Positions 18,682 to 28,138 of a stretch of DNA of 64,000 nucleotides are shown in pieces. The position numbers were made by a program, and so were the translations under genes. The first letter of the stretch is position 1; each line of letters begins with the position of its first letter. The notes under the pieces were generated by a model. That model made no database searches. It worked only from the letters and a program-made list of their open reading frames with translations, and was not told the origin of the DNA. This DNA is from Runella defluvii. Lineage in GTDB: Bacteria > Bacteroidota > Bacteroidia > Cytophagales > Spirosomataceae. The stretch spans positions 148,633 through 212,632 of the forward strand of contig NZ_JACIBY010000009.1 of the NCBI RefSeq assembly GCF_014195535.1, given 5' to 3'.

Positions 18682-19717
18682 TTTTCAAATTATTTTCAAA
18701 CTCGGTTGCCCATTCGTTTAGTTTTTGTTGTAATAATTGCTTTTCTGGCAAATAGAGGCTATATTCTGCGGCGTAGATATTGGCATCTTTGGGCAAAGTA
18801 AGTTCTACCAAAGCATCGTTTTTTTGTTGGCAGAGCAATATACCGATGGTTGGTTTTTCGTAGTCTTGCTTTTCGTAACGGTCGTAGTAGTTTACGTACA
18901 TCTGCATTTGTCCGAGGTCTTGGTGGGTAAGTTTACCAATCTTCAAATCTATCAGAACGAAGCATTGCAGCAGGCGGTTATAAAAAACCAAGTCCACCTT
19001 AAAGTGGCTTTCGTCAAAGGAAAACCGTACTTGTCGGCCCACAAAAGCAAAGCCTTTGCCGAGTTCGAGCATGAAGTATTGTAAGTTGTCGATGATACGG
19101 GTTTCTAATTGGCTTTCCGAATACTGATGTTCTTCTTTCAACCCCAAAAACTCCAACACATAGGGGTCTTTGAGTACGTCAAGGGTTGATGTTACGATTT
19201 GCCCTTTTTGACTCAGCAATTTTACGCCCTCTTTATCTCGGCTTAGCGCCAAGCGTTGATATAGGCTCGAATGGTATTGGCGTTCTAACTCTTTGATTTT
19301 CCAGTTGTTGTTGGTAGCTTCTATTTCGTAAAAGCTCCGCTCATCAGGATTTGGGATTCGCATCAGTACCAAGTAATGCGACCACGAGAGCGTAAAACGT
19401 ACTTTCCCCAATTCAGCAGATTGCGTCTGCTGAATTGAATAGGCTTCATAAAATGCCCTCATTTGTCTCAAATTAACCTCCGAAAAACCTTTCCCAAACC
19501 TATCATTAAGTTTTTTTGCAAGGTCTTTGATAATGTATTTGCCATATTGAGCTTTTTGTTTGCCTTGCTGCTCGTCTTCCACAATCATTCTGCCTATTTC
19601 AAAATAGGTATGTACCATTGCCAAGTTTACGGCAGTAGCTACTTGCTTGCGGGCTTGCTCAATGAGCTGAGCCACTTTATCGTAGAGTATGTCATTGTTT
19701 TTGAGGTCGTTATTCAA
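18671..19717 (-). CDS. DUF1016/YhcG-type PD-(D/E)XK nuclease-domain protein within the hsd operon
   Basis: 348 aa. It has the N-terminal DUF1016 helical region (ARKQVATAVNLAMVHTYFEIGRMIVE, FGKGFSEVNLRQMRAFYEAY, LSWSHYLVLMRI) and a C-terminal nuclease-like domain with ELGKGFAFVGRQVRFSFDESHFKVDLVFYNR...FVLIDLKIGKL, giving the D...(D/E)xK arrangement (VDLVFY and DLK). The family is widespread, and its function is not established. It sits between hsdM and hsdS with overlaps of a few bases on both sides, so it is translated with the RM genes. A degenerate paralogue lies upstream of hsdR. Confidence 0.9.
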   Translation of the reverse strand: MNNDLKNNDILYDKVAQLIEQARKQVATAVNLAMVHTYFEIGRMIVEDEQQGKQKAQYGKYIIKDLAKKLNDRFGKGFSEVNLRQMRAFYEAYSIQQTQSAELGKVRFTLSWSHYLVLMRIPNPDERSFYEIEATNNNWKIKELERQYHSSLYQRLALSRDKEGVKLLSQKGQIVTSTLDVLKDPYVLEFLGLKEEHQYSESQLETRIIDNLQYFMLELGKGFAFVGRQVRFSFDESHFKVDLVFYNRLLQCFVLIDLKIGKLTHQDLGQMQMYVNYYDRYEKQDYEKPTIGILLCQQKNDALVELTLPKDANIYAAEYSLYLPEKQLLQQKLNEWATEFENNLKNDE

Positions 19718-21335
19718 ATCGTAGCCCCTCCAAAGCCTTTTCTATTTGGACTTCCAAAGATTTTGACTCAGCAAACAGATTGCTCAAATTTGCCTTAAAA
19801 TCATCCATCTTGGTTTTAAATTCTTCGGGCGTAATATCGGTATATTCAATTTTTACATCAAAATACTGCCCTGCACTAAACGAATAATTCTTTTCGGCAA
19901 TTTGTTCGTAGCTCAACACCACCGAAAAATCCTCCACAGCCTCGTGGCGGTTGAAGGTATCAATGATGCGCTGTTCTTCTTCGGTCGAGAGTAGCGTTTT
20001 TTGATTTTTGCCCTCTTTTACGGTTGTGCCAAGTTTAGAGGCATCCATCAGTACAATATCACCTTTGGTATTGGCACAGTCCAGAAACAGTATCGAAACG
20101 TTTGTACCCGTAGTAGCAAAGATATTGCTGGGCATACTCACTACGCCACGCAGCATTTTCTGCTCCACCAATCGCTCCCGAATCTTACGTTCAATGCCGC
20201 TTTGAGCCGTAATAAAACCCGTAGGCACTACAATAGCAGCTCGTCCCTTGCTGGTAAGCGAATACATGATGTGCTGAATAAACAAGGGATAAATAGCCAT
20301 TTTGTCTTTATCCTTGTTGGGGATATTGGCGACCCCCGCAAAAAAACGTTCGCTATTGTTGCTTGCTAGTAGGTCGGCATGGTATTCGCTAAAATCAAGT
20401 TTAAAAGGAGGATTCGAGACGATGTAGTCAAATTTCATCAATCTGTCGCCCTCTTTGTGGTAAGGAGCAAGAATCGTATTGCCTTGAATGATATTCGGAA
20501 TAGAGTGAACGAGGTTATTCAGGATAAGATTAAGGCGCAGCATAGCCGTTGATTTCTGCGAAATATCCTGCGAATAAATCGTACAACGGTCTTCACCAAT
20601 GGCATGAGCCAAATTCATCAGGAGCGTACCCGAACCCGCCGACGGGTCATAACAAGTGACGTTTTGTACGGGGGCATCAACCAAACAAGCTGCCATGATT
20701 TTGGCAACGGCATGAGGGGTATAATATTCGGCATATTTACCACCACCGTCTTTGTTATAATCTTTGATGAGGTACTCAAAAATGGTAGAGAAAAAATCGA
20801 ACTTTTGTTCAAATATTCGCTCAAAGCTAAAATTAACCAACTGATTAACAATAGCTTTACAAAAATTATCTCGTTGCGAAGGGTCAGCCACAAACTGGCT
20901 CAGTTCGTCGAAAAGGGTGATTTTAGCCCCCGTTCCTGTCTTTACCGAAAATATTTCATTGTTGAAGATAGCAATGTCACGAAGGGTATCATCAAACGTT
21001 TTGGCAAACTCCTCGTTGTTTTGTTTTTCAAACAATGACGCTAAGAAATGCTCCCGTTTGAGTTTGGCGCTATCGGGGCTGAGCTGCAAGAGCAACATTT
21101 CGTAGTCGTCGTCGGAATATTCGTTTATTTTTACTTCCCACTTATCGGCGGTTTGCAAACTTGGGTCAATCTGTTTGACTTCGTAGCCAAACTTATCATT
21201 CATGAATTTATACAGAAAAACCTGCGTGATAATTTTAAATTCATTACCATCATTGCCTAAACCGTATGAGGTACAAATACTTTTGAGGTTGTCAATCAGG
21301 TCTTTAGTATTTGCTGTAAAATCTTGTACTACCAT
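19710..21335 (-). CDS. hsdM: Type I restriction-modification system DNA methyltransferase subunit HsdM
   Basis: 541 aa. N6-adenine methyltransferase subunit. It starts with the HsdM N-terminal helical domain (SICTSYGLGNDGNEFKIITQVFLYKFMNDKFG). The SAM motif YDPSAGSGTLLMNLAHA is at about residues 229-243 and the catalytic SNPPFKLDF at about 305-313. YYTPHAVAKIMA before motif I is typical. Start overlaps the hsdR stop and the stop overlaps the DUF1016 start, so the four genes form one operon. Confidence 0.96.
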   Translation of the reverse strand: MVVQDFTANTKDLIDNLKSICTSYGLGNDGNEFKIITQVFLYKFMNDKFGYEVKQIDPSLQTADKWEVKINEYSDDDYEMLLLQLSPDSAKLKREHFLASLFEKQNNEEFAKTFDDTLRDIAIFNNEIFSVKTGTGAKITLFDELSQFVADPSQRDNFCKAIVNQLVNFSFERIFEQKFDFFSTIFEYLIKDYNKDGGGKYAEYYTPHAVAKIMAACLVDAPVQNVTCYDPSAGSGTLLMNLAHAIGEDRCTIYSQDISQKSTAMLRLNLILNNLVHSIPNIIQGNTILAPYHKEGDRLMKFDYIVSNPPFKLDFSEYHADLLASNNSERFFAGVANIPNKDKDKMAIYPLFIQHIMYSLTSKGRAAIVVPTGFITAQSGIERKIRERLVEQKMLRGVVSMPSNIFATTGTNVSILFLDCANTKGDIVLMDASKLGTTVKEGKNQKTLLSTEEEQRIIDTFNRHEAVEDFSVVLSYEQIAEKNYSFSAGQYFDVKIEYTDITPEEFKTKMDDFKANLSNLFAESKSLEVQIEKALEGLRFE

Positions 21336-24300
21336 TTAGTTATTCCTTGATATTCGTTTAGATATTCTTTTACCACGCAAGCATTGATGTACTTGGCAGA
21401 ATCGGGGGCTAATTTAACGTTTGTTTTCTGAAAACCCGTTATAATCATCTTCTGCATCTGTTGCTCAAAATATGACTCATTTTTCAACAATCGCTGATTA
21501 ATAAGAACTACGTCATCGGCTTGTTGCTTTATATCAGTCAGTATTTCATGGATTTCTGACTCTCTTTTTGTGATGTTTCCCCGTTCAACCAACCGTTTGT
21601 GCAAGCGAGCAAATTTTACGTCATTTTGGTACTTGGCTTTGAGGAGATTGTTTTTTCGATTAAGCTCCGTTACTTTATCGTAAATCAACCGCAATGCCCC
21701 AATATTAGCCCTCATTTCTTCTTGAGACACTTCATCGAGGTTTTTCTTGCTAAACAAGCGTCGCAGTTCGTCGTAAAGCGACACAAATTCGGGGTCTCGT
21801 TGGTCAAAATTACTACCAAGTGCTTCGCGGGTTTTTCGCAAGGTATCTTTAAGCTGGTCTGCTAATACTAACTCGCTTTCAGAGCGCTTTCGAAACATGA
21901 AAAGCACGTTTTCGAGGGCGACATTGAGCAAATTAAGTGTTTCGGGACTGTTCATCAATGCCTCTCTATCGTTGAGCAATTGTAAGCGGTCGTTAGCAAC
22001 TTTAAACAAATCATTGAATTTTTGGAAATCGGTCTTTTCCAAAAGGTCGAAGTGCCCCAAATGCCTGATAACATTGTATAATTCCCGCAACGTAGCAAGC
22101 GCTTTCTTAATCTCAAGTACTTTTTTACGGTCTTCAATTTCGGAGATTTGCCGCGAGAAGTACTCAGCATTTTTCAAATCAAAATGAAAGAGTTGCTCTT
22201 TTATATCCTTTATTTCGGACTCAATTTCTTCTTTTGACTTGAAGATGTTTGAGTATGTTTCCATTTCATCGCCCAACTCCTGCTGCAATTCATCGAAATA
22301 CGCTCGGTTAGTGGCGTCAAATTCCTTGCTGATGTCGGCAAAATCCACCACATACCCGTATTGAAACTCTTTGTAGGGGCGATTTACTCGGGTAAGTGTT
22401 TGCAAAAGATTATGCTGCCGTACTACCCTACCCAAATAGAGTTTTTTGAGTCGTTTGGCATCAAAGCCTGTCAGCAACATATTGAACACAAAAAGAATAT
22501 CAATCTTACCGTTTTTGAAATCTTCGACTTGTTGTTTCCTATCATCTTTTGAACCAGCATCGTGCAAAATCAACGCAGCAGACAATGGAGCATTATTTTT
22601 GTAGGCCATCATAGGCTCGGCAGCCATTGCAAAAGAGGCTTGTTGATGAAAAGAAACCGTTTGAGGGATGACGTACTTTGTAGTAAACAGTTCAAATAGT
22701 TTTTCAGCCTGTTCAGAACTATCACAAACCACCATCGCTCCGATCGTTTTATCTCCAAACTTGGTTCTACTTTCTGTAAAATCATGAACGATGTAGTCAA
22801 GCATTGGCTCCACAAAGCGTTCATGGGAATAGATAATTTTCTTATCCGTTTTTCCTTTCAACACCTCAATCTCTTTCATCGCTTCGACCAACTGAATCTT
22901 GTAAGTCGTTTCGATGTCTTCTCGAATGAGTTTTAGGGTATAACCATCTGCAATTGAGGAGTTATAGTAATATTTATGAAAATAATTTCCGAAGACAAAT
23001 TTCGATTTACGGTCATCTGCAATCAAGGGAGTTCCAGTCAAGCCTATGATAACGGCATTTTTATCAGAGTTGGTTAAATTGGCTAAAAAACTACCCTTGG
23101 GGTCATAACTTCGGTGAACCTCGTCTAAAAAATACACCCTTTGAATATGGATATTGTACTCATTTGAGGAGAGAACAGTGGTATCTTCCTTGAATTTATG
23201 AATATTTACAACCGTGATTTCGCGTTGCCCCGTTTTGTTATGAATCGCCTGTTGCTTTTTAAAATCGGCAATAAGTTCTTCTTTGGAGTTAACCGTATGT
23301 ACCACCAATCCCCTACTTTTGAACTCCTTACTTGCTTGAGTTAGTAAATCAAGCCTATCTACAATAAAATAAAACTTAGGCACAACACCTTTATGCTGGT
23401 AGTAATCGGTCAAAAAGTGGGTATTATAATACGCAAGTGCTGTTTTTCCGCTCCCCTGAGTATGCCATACAATTCCTTTTTTGACCCCTTGGTCTAGGTG
23501 TGCTTCGATGGCCTTGGTAGCAAAAATCTGTGGATAACGCATGATGTGCTTTTCAAGCCCCTTTTCTTCCTGTACATAAGCGATTCCAAATTTCAATAAG
23601 AACTTTAAGCGCTCCTTACTAAAAAGCGAGGTGATGACTCGGTTGGTAGGCGTACTAACCTCCTTGTTTGTAATAAACTCGGGGGAATATTTAATGGTAG
23701 ATAAGTTGTTATCTTTCAAAACAAAATTTTCTAAGGCATCATCCTCTGGTTTAAGAAGCTGGGAAAGGTCTAGCGCTTGCTCTTCTCTAAAACAATTGAA
23801 TATAGTGTCTTTTAATGAGGTAGTAGCATAAAACGCCCCTTGAATAGGTACAATAGACTCTTTATCATACTCCATATTGTTTGAGAAAACCAATAGTTGA
23901 GAGATATTGATAAATTTCCTAAATTTTTTGTTTCCAAAGCGCTCGTTGATTCTTTTTCGTTCGGCTAAAACACCTTCTCGGTTGTTAGGCTTTTTTACCT
24001 CAATAAAAGCCAGAGGCATACCATTTATTAGAAGTGTAATATCAGGTCGAAACTCATCTTCACCGTTCTTGCAAGTTAGCTCAGTAACAACGTGAAAGCT
24101 ATTATTTTCAAAATTCTTAAAATCCAACAATTTTACTCCCGATGTAGCAGTAAGGAGTTTAAAAAATTCACACCCCAAGTCCTCATTATCAAGGGTTAGT
24201 GACACCTTTTCAAAGGTACGTTGGATTTCTTCTGGCTCAATCCCGTGATTTATTTTAGCAATACTCGTTGTAAAAATTTCGGTAAATATGTTAGTACTCT

Positions 24301-24400
24301 CATCTATCACTGATTGACTTAGTGACAAATAATTGTACCCCAAACGGCAGAGGTGAAGAATAGCAGGAATCTTGACACGAGTATTTTCATTGAATGACAT
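21329..24400 (-). CDS. hsdR: Type I restriction-modification system endonuclease subunit HsdR
   Basis: 1023 aa. ATP-dependent translocase and nuclease. The nuclease site RPDITLLINGMPLAFIEVKK (PD...ExK) lies at about residues 115-135. Helicase motifs follow: Walker A HTQGSGKTALAYY (about 312-324), DEVHRSYDP (about 422), GLTGTPLIAD, a C-terminal helicase part with FNMLLTGFDAKRLKKLYLGR and QTLTRVNRPY. The C-terminal coiled-coil region is intact. It is the first gene of the operon, opposite to the usual hsdM-hsdS-hsdR order. No frameshift is seen, so restriction is probably active. Confidence 0.95.
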   Translation of the reverse strand: MSFNENTRVKIPAILHLCRLGYNYLSLSQSVIDESTNIFTEIFTTSIAKINHGIEPEEIQRTFEKVSLTLDNEDLGCEFFKLLTATSGVKLLDFKNFENNSFHVVTELTCKNGEDEFRPDITLLINGMPLAFIEVKKPNNREGVLAERKRINERFGNKKFRKFINISQLLVFSNNMEYDKESIVPIQGAFYATTSLKDTIFNCFREEQALDLSQLLKPEDDALENFVLKDNNLSTIKYSPEFITNKEVSTPTNRVITSLFSKERLKFLLKFGIAYVQEEKGLEKHIMRYPQIFATKAIEAHLDQGVKKGIVWHTQGSGKTALAYYNTHFLTDYYQHKGVVPKFYFIVDRLDLLTQASKEFKSRGLVVHTVNSKEELIADFKKQQAIHNKTGQREITVVNIHKFKEDTTVLSSNEYNIHIQRVYFLDEVHRSYDPKGSFLANLTNSDKNAVIIGLTGTPLIADDRKSKFVFGNYFHKYYYNSSIADGYTLKLIREDIETTYKIQLVEAMKEIEVLKGKTDKKIIYSHERFVEPMLDYIVHDFTESRTKFGDKTIGAMVVCDSSEQAEKLFELFTTKYVIPQTVSFHQQASFAMAAEPMMAYKNNAPLSAALILHDAGSKDDRKQQVEDFKNGKIDILFVFNMLLTGFDAKRLKKLYLGRVVRQHNLLQTLTRVNRPYKEFQYGYVVDFADISKEFDATNRAYFDELQQELGDEMETYSNIFKSKEEIESEIKDIKEQLFHFDLKNAEYFSRQISEIEDRKKVLEIKKALATLRELYNVIRHLGHFDLLEKTDFQKFNDLFKVANDRLQLLNDREALMNSPETLNLLNVALENVLFMFRKRSESELVLADQLKDTLRKTREALGSNFDQRDPEFVSLYDELRRLFSKKNLDEVSQEEMRANIGALRLIYDKVTELNRKNNLLKAKYQNDVKFARLHKRLVERGNITKRESEIHEILTDIKQQADDVVLINQRLLKNESYFEQQMQKMIITGFQKTNVKLAPDSAKYINACVVKEYLNEYQGITKW

Positions 24401-24505
24401 AACCTGAGTAGTTAGAAATGGCTAATAAAACGCAAAGAAAGCGACATATTAGTCAAAAACAAACAATTAGTTACTGAGTATGTCAAAACACTTTTTATGA
24501 ATCTA

Positions 24506-25370
24506 TCACCCCAGTAGTTGCTGTAAAGTCTGAGCATCGGGCAATACATTTTTGAGGTGTTGGGGGAGTTCTTTACTGAGCTAATACACTGCTACGCCCA
24601 TTGGGTTGGATATTTGCTGAAAGGCATACTCTACCGTTTTCTCGTTTTTTTCTTTGCACAGCACAATCCCGATGGCGGGGTTTTCGTCGGGTTGACGCTC
24701 GGTATCATTCAGCACATTGAGGTAAAAGTTGAGTTGACCTGCATCTTGTGGGCGAAATTTGCCTTTTTTGAGTTCAAATGCTACCGCTTCGGCGGACCGC
24801 AAACATTTCAAGATGCGGTTATAAAAAAGCAGGTCTATGAAAAACTCGTCTTCGTCAACGACCAATCGGTGCTGATTGCCAATAAACGAAAAGCCTTTGC
24901 CCATTTTCATTATAAATTCCTTGATACTATTCACGATTCCCTTCTCTACCACACGTTCATCATCGGTTTCGACCGCGCTGGCGGCCCAGATTGATGTAGT
25001 CGAGCAGGTATTCGTCTTTAAAAGCAAGCGTCGAGCTGTGTTGTAAGGCTTTGGGCAAGGTCTTATCAAAATTGTTTTGAATCGTTGCCCCTTGTTTTTG
25101 GTACAAATTGGCTTTGATTTGCCATTCGAGCATTTCAACCGTCCAATGGTTTTCGGCAGTTTTTTGTATGTAAAAAAGCCGTTCTTTCCAATCTTTGCAT
25201 TTATTGAGCAGCAGAATATGTTGTGTAAAACCAATACCGAAAAATAGCTCAGGCGTAAGTCCTTCAAATTGGGCAGTTGATAACTGGCTAAATGCAATTG
25301 ATTGACTATCAATATTTTTCAATTCTGCCGTTGATAACGGCAGAATTGAAAGCATAGAATATTCATTGGT
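24506..25370 (-). pseudogene. Broken second DUF1016 nuclease gene
   Basis: Pieces of a DUF1016 protein appear in three frames. The middle part (FEGLTPELFFGIGFTQHILLL, WTVEMLEWQIKANLYQKQ, LAFKDEYLLDYINLG) is in one frame up to about 24985. The nuclease part (DERVVEKGIVNSIKEF, MGKGFSFIGNQHRL, DLLFYNRILKCL, FELKKGKFRPQDAGQLNFYL) continues in another frame. The C-terminus (KELPQHLKNVLPDAQTLQQLLG, stop at 24506) lies in a third, shifted near 24580. At least two frameshifts, and the N-terminus is missing. It is a paralogue of the intact gene at 18671-19717. Confidence 0.85.
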
Positions 25371-25620
25371 CGTCGTTGTGCATGTTAAGAATTTCTCGGT
25401 TTGCTTCCAGTTTTGCCTTCTCGATAGCAATCGTGATTTCTTTGTAAAGAGGGTGGCGCTTTTTGGGTAGGTTATTAATGTCATCCCACAGTTCCTTTTT
25501 ACAAGAAAAACCCAAAGAAACATAACTCGATTTCCTGGCTTTGGTGACACGAAGGTAAATAGGATACTCTCCAGATTGAAGTTGACGGCGAGTGTCAAGG
25601 TAAACATTTGTGGTGGCCAT
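25363..25620 (-). pseudogene. Truncated tyrosine recombinase (N-terminal arm-binding domain only)
   Basis: 85 codons matching only the N-terminal arm-type DNA-binding domain of Bacteroidota tyrosine recombinases: TTNVYLDTRRQLQSGEYPIY, LRVTKARKSSYVSLGFSC, WDDINNLPKKRHPLYKEI. The core-binding and catalytic domains (R...HxxR...Y) are absent. The reading frame runs straight into the truncated DUF1016 fragment, marking a deletion or recombination joint near 25370. It is the only integrase trace in the window. Confidence 0.75.
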
Positions 25621-25787
25621 AGTGGTTTTTCTAAGGTAACTTATTCGACTCTGCTCAAACTAAGGCCACCGCACTATAACGCGTTGGTTTTCTACTTTTT
25701 AAGCCCTTATCCTACTCCTTTATACTGCCTTTTCGTTTGCAGTTACGCCAAAAGTATGCTCCGATAGCGCGAGTGCCCCCCAAACTT

Positions 25788-26074
25788 CCCCCCTTCTCCT
25801 GCCAACCACGTTCACCGAATAATAAATGCGTTAGAAAGTTGGCGTTTTGAATTAAAGTTTTGTTAATTGTACGAAAATTTTTTGTTGATTTAACCCAACA
25901 ATGTGCTTAACGTAAATGAAGGCTTTCAACTTAGGCTAGCGGCTGAGTGTAAAGATATTACTTACCATTGCGAAATAGACGTCATACAACCGCCAACAAA
26001 AACTTATACGCGTTTGAAAACGATGGTGTGGCGTCTATCCACTCGTTATGCCTCACCCTAAAAGACGACACTAC
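25788..26074 (+). repeat. Structured ~287-bp direct repeat, copy A
   Basis: By eye close to 85-90% identical with 27704-27992, at a constant offset of 1918 bases from end to end. It contains an imperfect palindrome with arms ATAGACGtCA / TGGCGTCTAT, and a smaller TTGTTG / CAACAA hairpin. It fills the otherwise gene-free stretch 25621-26086. The part before it (25621-25787) shows nothing recognisable. Confidence 0.85.
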
Positions 26075-26086
26075 ATAATATAAAAG

Positions 26087-26617
26087 ATGACAGAACAGAT
26101 TAAAATAAGACGAGAAAAGCAGGGCGACTTTAGAGAAGTTTTTGAACTTAATCATATTGCATTTGGACAGGACAACGAGGCAAAACTGGTTGACGCTTTA
26201 AGAATTAATCAGATAGCTTTTGTTCCAGAACTTTCAATTGTAGCAACTGACAACAATAAAATAGTTGGGCATATTTTGTTTTCCAAAATCAGTATAAAAG
26301 ACGACAAAGGAAACTTGAACGAAAGTTTAGGACTTGCACCTATGGCTGTTAGACCTGAATATCAAAAATGTGGAATAGGTGGGCAACTAATCAGAAAAGG
26401 ATTTGAAGTAGCAAAAGAATTGGGTTTCAAATCAGTAATCGTTTTGGGACACGAACATTATTATCCAAAATTCGGTTTTCAGCCAGCCGACAAATGGAAA
26501 ATAAAAGCACCATTTGACGTTCCTTCAAATGTATTTATGGCAATTGAATTAGCGACTGATGGGCTTAAAAACATATCGGGGACAGTAGTCTATCCGAAAG
26601 AATTTGAAACAGTATGA
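26087..26617 (+). CDS. GNAT-family N-acetyltransferase (YhbS-like)
   Basis: 176 aa. GNAT fold with LAPMAVRPEYQKCGIGGQLIRKGF (acetyl-CoA loop QKCGIGGQL) and the YhbS-type ending GHEHYYPKFGFQPADKW. YhbS proteins resemble COG3153, with unknown acceptors. The gene is markedly AT-rich compared with the housekeeping genes to the left. It begins 12 bases after repeat copy A and appears to be carried between the two direct repeats with the next gene. Confidence 0.88.
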   Translation: MTEQIKIRREKQGDFREVFELNHIAFGQDNEAKLVDALRINQIAFVPELSIVATDNNKIVGHILFSKISIKDDKGNLNESLGLAPMAVRPEYQKCGIGGQLIRKGFEVAKELGFKSVIVLGHEHYYPKFGFQPADKWKIKAPFDVPSNVFMAIELATDGLKNISGTVVYPKEFETV

Positions 26618-26802
26618 GGCAACAAATCAGAACTAAAAAAGAAGAATAAAGACATAACACGGGTTTTACGTTAGGCGGGCTGAGGTGCAAACTTGGGGCC
26701 TTGTACTTCGAATAAACTTTACATTTATGCTTCGTAATCTTGCCCGAACGCAAAGCCAGAAACCGTTAGTAGTAATGTAAAACAGACAACATCGACAAAA
26801 TA

Positions 26803-27561
26803 ATGAAAACATATCATATATTAAACGGGGACTGCTTGGCTGACCAATTAAGTCAAACAAAAATCAATCAAGACTTTATTGTTTGTAGAGAATGCTTAAT
26901 TGATGGTCATTTATATGCCGACAATATCGCTGACTTTTGGACGGTTCGGGCCAAATTTATTGCTGATTCTCATCATGTTTCGACTGAAGAATATTTTATT
27001 AAAACAGTAAATGAATTTGAAAAACTAAATAATTTACCTGACAATTCTGAAGTTTGTCTTTGGTTTGAAAACGATTTGTTTTGTCAGACAAATATGTGGT
27101 TTGTAATCTCAATTCTTGCAAATTATACGACACTTAAAATCTTTCGAGTTTTTCCAACAATTGAAAATAATGCAGACACTTGGAAAGGCTTTGGTATTGC
27201 CAATGCTGAAAAACTTGAACAGGCGTTTGATTCAAAGATTCGGTTTATGCCAAAGGACATTGAATTAGGCAAAAATTTGTGGGCATCGTATCAAATTGGT
27301 GACTTAACTAAGTTGAAAGAATTATCTAAAAAACAATCTGACTGTTTTCAATATTTAGAGGAAGTTTGTCAAGCACACATTGATCGATTTCCGTTAGACA
27401 AAACTTTGGGCAGACCAGACAAAGTTGTAAAAGAAATAATTGCCACTAACTCGACAGAATTTCAGGCTGTTTTTTCAGAGTTTTCAGACAGAGAAGGAAT
27501 TTATGGATTTGGAGATTCGCAACTAAAAAACATATACGACAGACAGATGCAAAGCACCTAA
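26803..27561 (+). CDS. DUF1835 domain protein
   Basis: 252 aa. The N-terminus HILNGDCLADQLSQT and the following IVCRECLIDG plus VCLWFENDLFCQTNMWF match the DUF1835 family, whose biochemical role is unknown (some members sit near RNA polymerase-like or stress genes). AT-rich and separated from the GNAT gene by 185 bases. Soluble, no signal peptide. It lies within the segment bounded by the two 287-bp direct repeats. Confidence 0.8.
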   Translation: MKTYHILNGDCLADQLSQTKINQDFIVCRECLIDGHLYADNIADFWTVRAKFIADSHHVSTEEYFIKTVNEFEKLNNLPDNSEVCLWFENDLFCQTNMWFVISILANYTTLKIFRVFPTIENNADTWKGFGIANAEKLEQAFDSKIRFMPKDIELGKNLWASYQIGDLTKLKELSKKQSDCFQYLEEVCQAHIDRFPLDKTLGRPDKVVKEIIATNSTEFQAVFSEFSDREGIYGFGDSQLKNIYDRQMQST

Positions 27562-27703
27562 CCAAAAGTGGCAGCTCAGTGGTTAAATCAAGCTTTCTGC
27601 TTCTATCAAAGTTACTCCGATAATCACGAGCGCACCCCCTCGTGATTTTTATCTACTGGCTTCTAGCCTATCCTTCCCTCATTTTCACTCAAGTGAGCCC
27701 CAA

Positions 27704-27992
27704 ATCCCCCCTTCTCCTGCCAAGCACATTCACCGAATAATAAATTCGTTAGAAAGTTGGCGTTTTGAATTAAAGTTTTGTTAATTGTGCGAAAATTTTT
27801 GTTGGCTTGACTCAACAAAGTGCTTAACGTAAATGAAGGCTTACAACTTAGGTTAGCCAGTGAGGGTAAAGATATTACATATCTATTGCGAAATAGACGC
27901 CATAGAACCCGACAGCAAATACTTAACCCGTTTGAAAACGATGGAGTGGCGTCTATCCACTCGTTGTGCCTCACCGTAAAAGACGACACAAC
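27704..27992 (+). repeat. Structured ~287-bp direct repeat, copy B
   Basis: Second copy of the repeat, in the gap 27562-28138. Here the palindrome arms are perfect: ATAGACGCCA (27893-27902) with TGGCGTCTAT (27947-27956), enclosed by GTGAGG (27860-27865) with CCTCAC (27969-27974). The TTGTTG / CAACAA hairpin is kept although its loop has changed. A 100-codon open frame runs through it but is not credible as a gene. Confidence 0.85.
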
Positions 27993-28138
27993 CAATAAAA
28001 ACGAACAGAAAAATGAAAGACAAAATGCCAACGCTTCAGCAAAATCAAAAGAGCTGCATCCCCTAGCACAAAGCCAACACAATGCAGCACATTTGCTTTT
28101 GCCCAAAACACAAATTTCATAGCAAACCAATAAATAAA

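Noticed and set aside
24557-24994. A 145-codon plus-strand frame opposite the DUF1016 pseudogene
   Set aside because: It is antisense to recognisable DUF1016 coding sequence and has no family of its own.
17153-25620. A second copy of the tRNA-Ala 3' end as an attachment site
   Set aside because: I searched by eye for the T-arm string after the island genes and found no duplicate, so the attachment site is not shown.
26660-26690. GTTAGGC after the GNAT gene, and ACCTAAC...GTTAAAT after the DUF1835 gene, as integron attC sites
   Set aside because: The core heptamers match loosely, but the spacing is too short or the partner site is missing, and no integron integrase is present. Chance is the simpler reading.
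27820-28122. A 100-codon plus-strand frame in the direct repeat before alkB
   Set aside because: It runs through the structured repeat, and the other copy of the repeat does not keep the frame open, so it is not a gene.
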